DNA of 32,085 nucleotides from NCBI GenBank assembly GCA_023459215.1, contig JAEWVF010000088.1:1-32085 (forward strand), given 5' to 3'. Each line of letters starts with the position of its first letter. The stretch's first letter is position 1. The DNA is from Chloroflexota bacterium (GTDB lineage Bacteria > Chloroflexota > Anaerolineae > Anaerolineales > Villigracilaceae). A model generated the notes under the pieces. It did no database searches, was not told the DNA's origin, and saw nothing but the letters and a program-made list of their open reading frames with translations. The translations under genes and the position numbers were made by a program. Shown in pieces: positions 29,212 to 32,085 of the stretch.

Positions 29212-30714
29212 ATGAAACCCATCGCCCAATTCATCCTGCTGACCGCACTGCTCGCCGCCTGCGCCACCCCGCCAGCGGACATCCCTGCCGCCAGCCCAGG
29301 CCCCTCCTCGCAGACAGCGACTCCAACCACGACCCTGGCACCCAAAGACACTTCGACTGCGCTCAGTGCAAGCCTGACACCTGATACCTCCACACCTGAC
29401 ACTCCCACACCTGGCACCCCCACCATAACCCCACTCCCAACCATCCCGACCTTTACTCCAACCTTCGATGTACAGACGATTGTCACCGCCACGCCCGCGC
29501 CAATGGCGGAATGTCCGAAGGAAAATCCTGAACTTCTACCAGATTTTCCGTACTGCGATGCAACGGGTTGCTCTGGAGGCCCTTATCGTGACGCCACATT
29601 AAACTATTTGAACTCAGGTGGCACATTAGACAAACTGGAAAGTAAAAAATGGGAAAATATTATCGACTTAACAGGGGATAAACAAAGGGAAATAGCATTT
29701 GTAAACTTTGGAAAGCTTTTCATCTTCGGATGTATAAATAATCACTATAAGATTTTAGGGGAATTTAGTAGCACACAAGGCAATCTCGACTTGCACAATA
29801 TTGAGGACATAAATGGTAATGGAATTCCTGAATTGCTGTTTTCCAATTATGAACGCCGCGCCTTTCGGTCTATACGAATAATTGAATGGAATGGTAGCGA
29901 ATTTAAACCACTCATAAAAAATGAGTTCGTAAATTCAAGTGGAAATCTATTTTCGTTTGACTGGCTAGGCGGAACAATCCTTGATTATGAAATAAAAGAT
30001 ACGAATGAGAACGGCACAAAAGAAATAATCGCAACCAGAAAGATACCTGTTGACCCGGGGGATTTATCACTTGGGCTACCCTGGCGTGAAGAAGTTATCA
30101 CCCTGAAGTGGAATGGGGAAAATTATGTTATCGCACACATAGAATATTCCCCACCCAATTACCGTTTCCAATCTATTCAGGATGCAGATAATGCTGTTTT
30201 GATACAGAGCTATGAAACCGCATTCAAACTGTATCAGCAAGCCATATCCAGCGAGAATCTGGATTGGTGGTCGCAAGACCGCCAACGATACGAAAGTAAA
30301 ACAACGCTCGCAGATTGGTTTCAAAATGCTTTTGCACAATCACTAATCACCGCAACTCCATACCCCACATTACCTGCCGTATCCCCCGACCCAACCGAAT
30401 ACCCGCGCCTGGCCGCCTACGCTTACTACCGCATGATCATCCTGCACACCTTCCTCGGTGAAATGGATTCGGCCCAGGTCAAATACGCCACCCTGCAAGA
30501 GAAATTCCCGGCTGATAGTCCCGGCCATCCCTACGTCGAAATGGCGACTGATTTCTGGAACGCGTATCAATCCAGCGGACTCATGTACGACGCCTGCGCC
30601 GCCGCCATTGCCTACGCGGACGCCCACCCTGAGATTCTAATTCCTCTCGGCAGCGATTATCACGGCGCGCAGAGCCACACCTACACCCCGGCGGATGTCT
30701 GTCCGTTTCGCTAA
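29212..30714 (+). CDS. Secreted lipoprotein with TP-rich linker and conserved C-terminal domain
   Basis: A 500-residue protein. The signal peptide MKPIAQFILLTALLAAC ends in a lipobox with Cys17 as the lipidation site. A Thr/Pro/Ser linker follows to about residue 98 (TPDTPTPGTPT). The middle (about 100-385) has calcium-loop-like DINGNGIPEL and DTNENGTKEI motifs resembling FG-GAP/VCBS repeats. The C-terminal domain (about 392-500, YPRLAAYAYYRMIILHTFLGEMDSAQVKYATLQEKFP) looks TPR-like and ends GSDYHGAQSHTYTPADVCPFR. AGGAG at 29200-29204 supports ATG 29212. The middle is AT-rich, while both ends are GC-rich and nearly identical to the next gene. Function unknown. Confidence 0.8.
   Translation: MKPIAQFILLTALLAACATPPADIPAASPGPSSQTATPTTTLAPKDTSTALSASLTPDTSTPDTPTPGTPTITPLPTIPTFTPTFDVQTIVTATPAPMAECPKENPELLPDFPYCDATGCSGGPYRDATLNYLNSGGTLDKLESKKWENIIDLTGDKQREIAFVNFGKLFIFGCINNHYKILGEFSSTQGNLDLHNIEDINGNGIPELLFSNYERRAFRSIRIIEWNGSEFKPLIKNEFVNSSGNLFSFDWLGGTILDYEIKDTNENGTKEIIATRKIPVDPGDLSLGLPWREEVITLKWNGENYVIAHIEYSPPNYRFQSIQDADNAVLIQSYETAFKLYQQAISSENLDWWSQDRQRYESKTTLADWFQNAFAQSLITATPYPTLPAVSPDPTEYPRLAAYAYYRMIILHTFLGEMDSAQVKYATLQEKFPADSPGHPYVEMATDFWNAYQSSGLMYDACAAAIAYADAHPEILIPLGSDYHGAQSHTYTPADVCPFR
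29347..29430. repeat. Repeat-derived linker in lipoprotein 1
   Basis: CACTTCGACTGCGCTCAGTG (29350-29369) resembles a GAGCGGAG-family arm. It is followed by AGCCTGACACCTGA (29371-29384) and further CACACCTGACAC words to 29430. Together they encode part of the Thr/Pro-rich linker. Confidence 0.55.
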
Positions 30715-30722
30715 GACTCATC

Positions 30723-32085
30723 ATGAAAAAACTTACTCTCCTGCTCATCCTTTTCTCACTGCTCGCAGCTTGCGCCGCCCCAGCAGCGGATTTATCCCCC
30801 GCCAGCCCAGGCCCTTCTGCGGAGGCAATCGCGACTCCATCATCGACAAGTTCCCCTGCCCTTGACCTGACACCTGACACCCCCACACCTGACACCCCCA
30901 CCATAACCCCGCTCCCAACCATCTCGACCTTTACTCCAACCTTCGATGTACAGACGATTGTCACCGCCACGCCCGCGCCGAAGGCGGAGTGTCCGCAAAT
31001 TGTCCCATTGCCACCAGATGTTAACCTGGGTTTTCTGGATTTGTCATGGGAACAAACAGAGAATCGGTTGAATATAGAGAAAAATTTGTTAGTTTTTCTC
31101 AATCAGTATGGACATCATGCATTATATAAAATCATCACAGCAAACAACTTGCCAGATTTCAGTGATGTGCGGCTCGAAGATTGGACTAATGATGATGAAT
31201 CAGAAATGATAATTGGCGCAATCTGGTTTTACGTTTTTGGATGTCAGAATGGAGAATATGTTTCGCTTCTAAAAGTAGATCCAACATGGGAACTCGATGT
31301 ACCAAAGATATACGCTGTAACGGACGCCAACCGTGACAACATCCCAGAAGTAACCTTGCGAGTTTTTACATCCACACAAGGTGCAAAAAAATACCAAATA
31401 TACCAATGGAACGGGATGAGATTTGCGAACTTGCTCTTATCTGAAGATGAAGCATCTCCTGACTTTGGCAGTTTCTGGATAGAACCAGCAGGAACTATTC
31501 AATACAAAGATATTGACAAGAATGTGATACAAGAATTAGTTATTGATATTGGCATTCCTTCTGCATCGAACTATTTTTTGGGCCTTCCCTGGCGCAATGA
31601 ACGAATCATTTATTCTTGGAATGGGAAACATTATGTTCCAGGATATAGAGAATTCGCCCCACCCGAATTCCACTTCCAGGCAATCCAGGATGGTGATTTG
31701 GCGCTCTATCAACAAGAATATACAAAAGCAATTCAACTTTACCAGCAAGTAATTTTCGATACCAAACTCAAATCCTACTCTCCTGAAATCAGGCAGAATT
31801 TGCAAGCTATCTGGGATTCCGGGGTCTTGCCTAATAAAACCCCAACCCCTACTCCTGTCCCCCCCGACCCCACCGAATACCCGCGCCTGGCGGCCTACGC
31901 CTACTACCGCATGATCATCCTGCACACCTTCCTCGGTGAAATGGATGCGGCTCAGGTCAAATACGCCACCCTGCAAGAGAAATTCCCGGCTGATAGTCCC
32001 GGCTATCCCTACGTTGAAATGGCGACCGATTTCTGGAACGCCTACCAGTCCAGCGGACTCATGTACAACGCCTGCGCCGCTGCCA
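30723..32085 (+). CDS. Second tandem lipoprotein paralogue, truncated by the window end
   Basis: ATG 30723 lies eight bases after the preceding stop, without a Shine-Dalgarno sequence. 454 codons are open to the window edge. MKKLTLLLILFSLLAAC is the lipoprotein signal. The TPDTPTPDTPTITPLPTISTFTPTFDVQTIVTATPAP linker is almost the same as in copy 1. The middle is diverged but homologous (LGLPWRNERIIYSWNGKHYVPGYREFAPPEFHFQAIQDGD), with a DANRDNIPEV loop. From PPDPTEYPRLAAYAYYR onward it is nearly identical to copy 1. The frame is intact throughout. Function unknown. Confidence 0.8.
   Translation, partial: MKKLTLLLILFSLLAACAAPAADLSPASPGPSAEAIATPSSTSSPALDLTPDTPTPDTPTITPLPTISTFTPTFDVQTIVTATPAPKAECPQIVPLPPDVNLGFLDLSWEQTENRLNIEKNLLVFLNQYGHHALYKIITANNLPDFSDVRLEDWTNDDESEMIIGAIWFYVFGCQNGEYVSLLKVDPTWELDVPKIYAVTDANRDNIPEVTLRVFTSTQGAKKYQIYQWNGMRFANLLLSEDEASPDFGSFWIEPAGTIQYKDIDKNVIQELVIDIGIPSASNYFLGLPWRNERIIYSWNGKHYVPGYREFAPPEFHFQAIQDGDLALYQQEYTKAIQLYQQVIFDTKLKSYSPEIRQNLQAIWDSGVLPNKTPTPTPVPPDPTEYPRLAAYAYYRMIILHTFLGEMDAAQVKYATLQEKFPADSPGYPYVEMATDFWNAYQSSGLMYNACAAA
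30860..30903. repeat. CCTGACACC repeats in the lipoprotein 2 linker
   Basis: Three ACCTGACAC words in tandem encode LTPDTPTPDTPT. It is the same family as 4454, 14341 and 29371. Confidence 0.55.

Overview
The window is a high-GC bacterial chromosome segment. Its gene content suggests an Anaerolineae-like member of Chloroflexota: a T-box-controlled trpS-trp operon, a transmembrane ECF/anti-sigma pair, a fused molybdenum hydroxylase and TPT-rich lipoproteins. That assignment is from family resemblance only; no marker gene settles it.

Layout. 1-1227: the 3' end of a YcaQ-type DNA glycosylase gene, a DinB-family protein and a convergent cupin protein. 1228-5438: a promoter region, then a FAD subunit and a fused [2Fe-2S]/molybdopterin hydroxylase. 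5439-8838: a small AT-rich membrane protein, a gene-poor stretch with a possible pseudogene tail, and a 745-residue SPFH/flotillin-like coiled-coil protein. 8882-17760: a strong promoter, a Trp-specifier (UGG) T-box leader, and trpS-trpE-trpG-trpD-trpC-trpF-trpB-trpA, a complete chorismate-to-tryptophan pathway plus the tRNA charging enzyme. 17768-21009: a DUF3054 membrane protein, ECF sigma and anti-sigma factors, a Nudix hydrolase and a MEMO/AmmeMemoRadiSam B protein. 21019-24432 (minus strand): a flippase-like integral membrane protein, an MFS transporter and a class I methyltransferase. 24755-28354: mfd. 28448-32085: a lipoprotein 3' remnant, an MntA/HepT-type MNT-HEPN toxin-antitoxin pair and two tandem paralogous lipoproteins, the second cut by the window edge.

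The most unusual property is a dense load of short interspersed repeats, at least nine kinds, mostly hairpin-forming. They sit at nearly every junction of the trp operon and inside its T-box leader. They also lie in frame inside otherwise intact, conserved enzymes: the Mo hydroxylase (two places), trpC, trpF, trpA and mfd. One 27-bp palindrome family (5435, 13980, 14820, 20105) supplies the TAG stop codon of the upstream gene in all four copies, and its arms show compensatory base changes. A second family has covarying arm ends and occurs both between genes and inside trpA. This looks like a REP/MITE-type repeat invasion that tolerates, and perhaps uses, coding sequence. No mobilising transposase is visible here.

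A second pattern is a TATAAT-like hexamer ending 6-10 nt before the start codon of six genes. This suggests leaderless or nearly leaderless transcripts for monocistronic and regulatory genes, in contrast to Shine-Dalgarno-led starts elsewhere.
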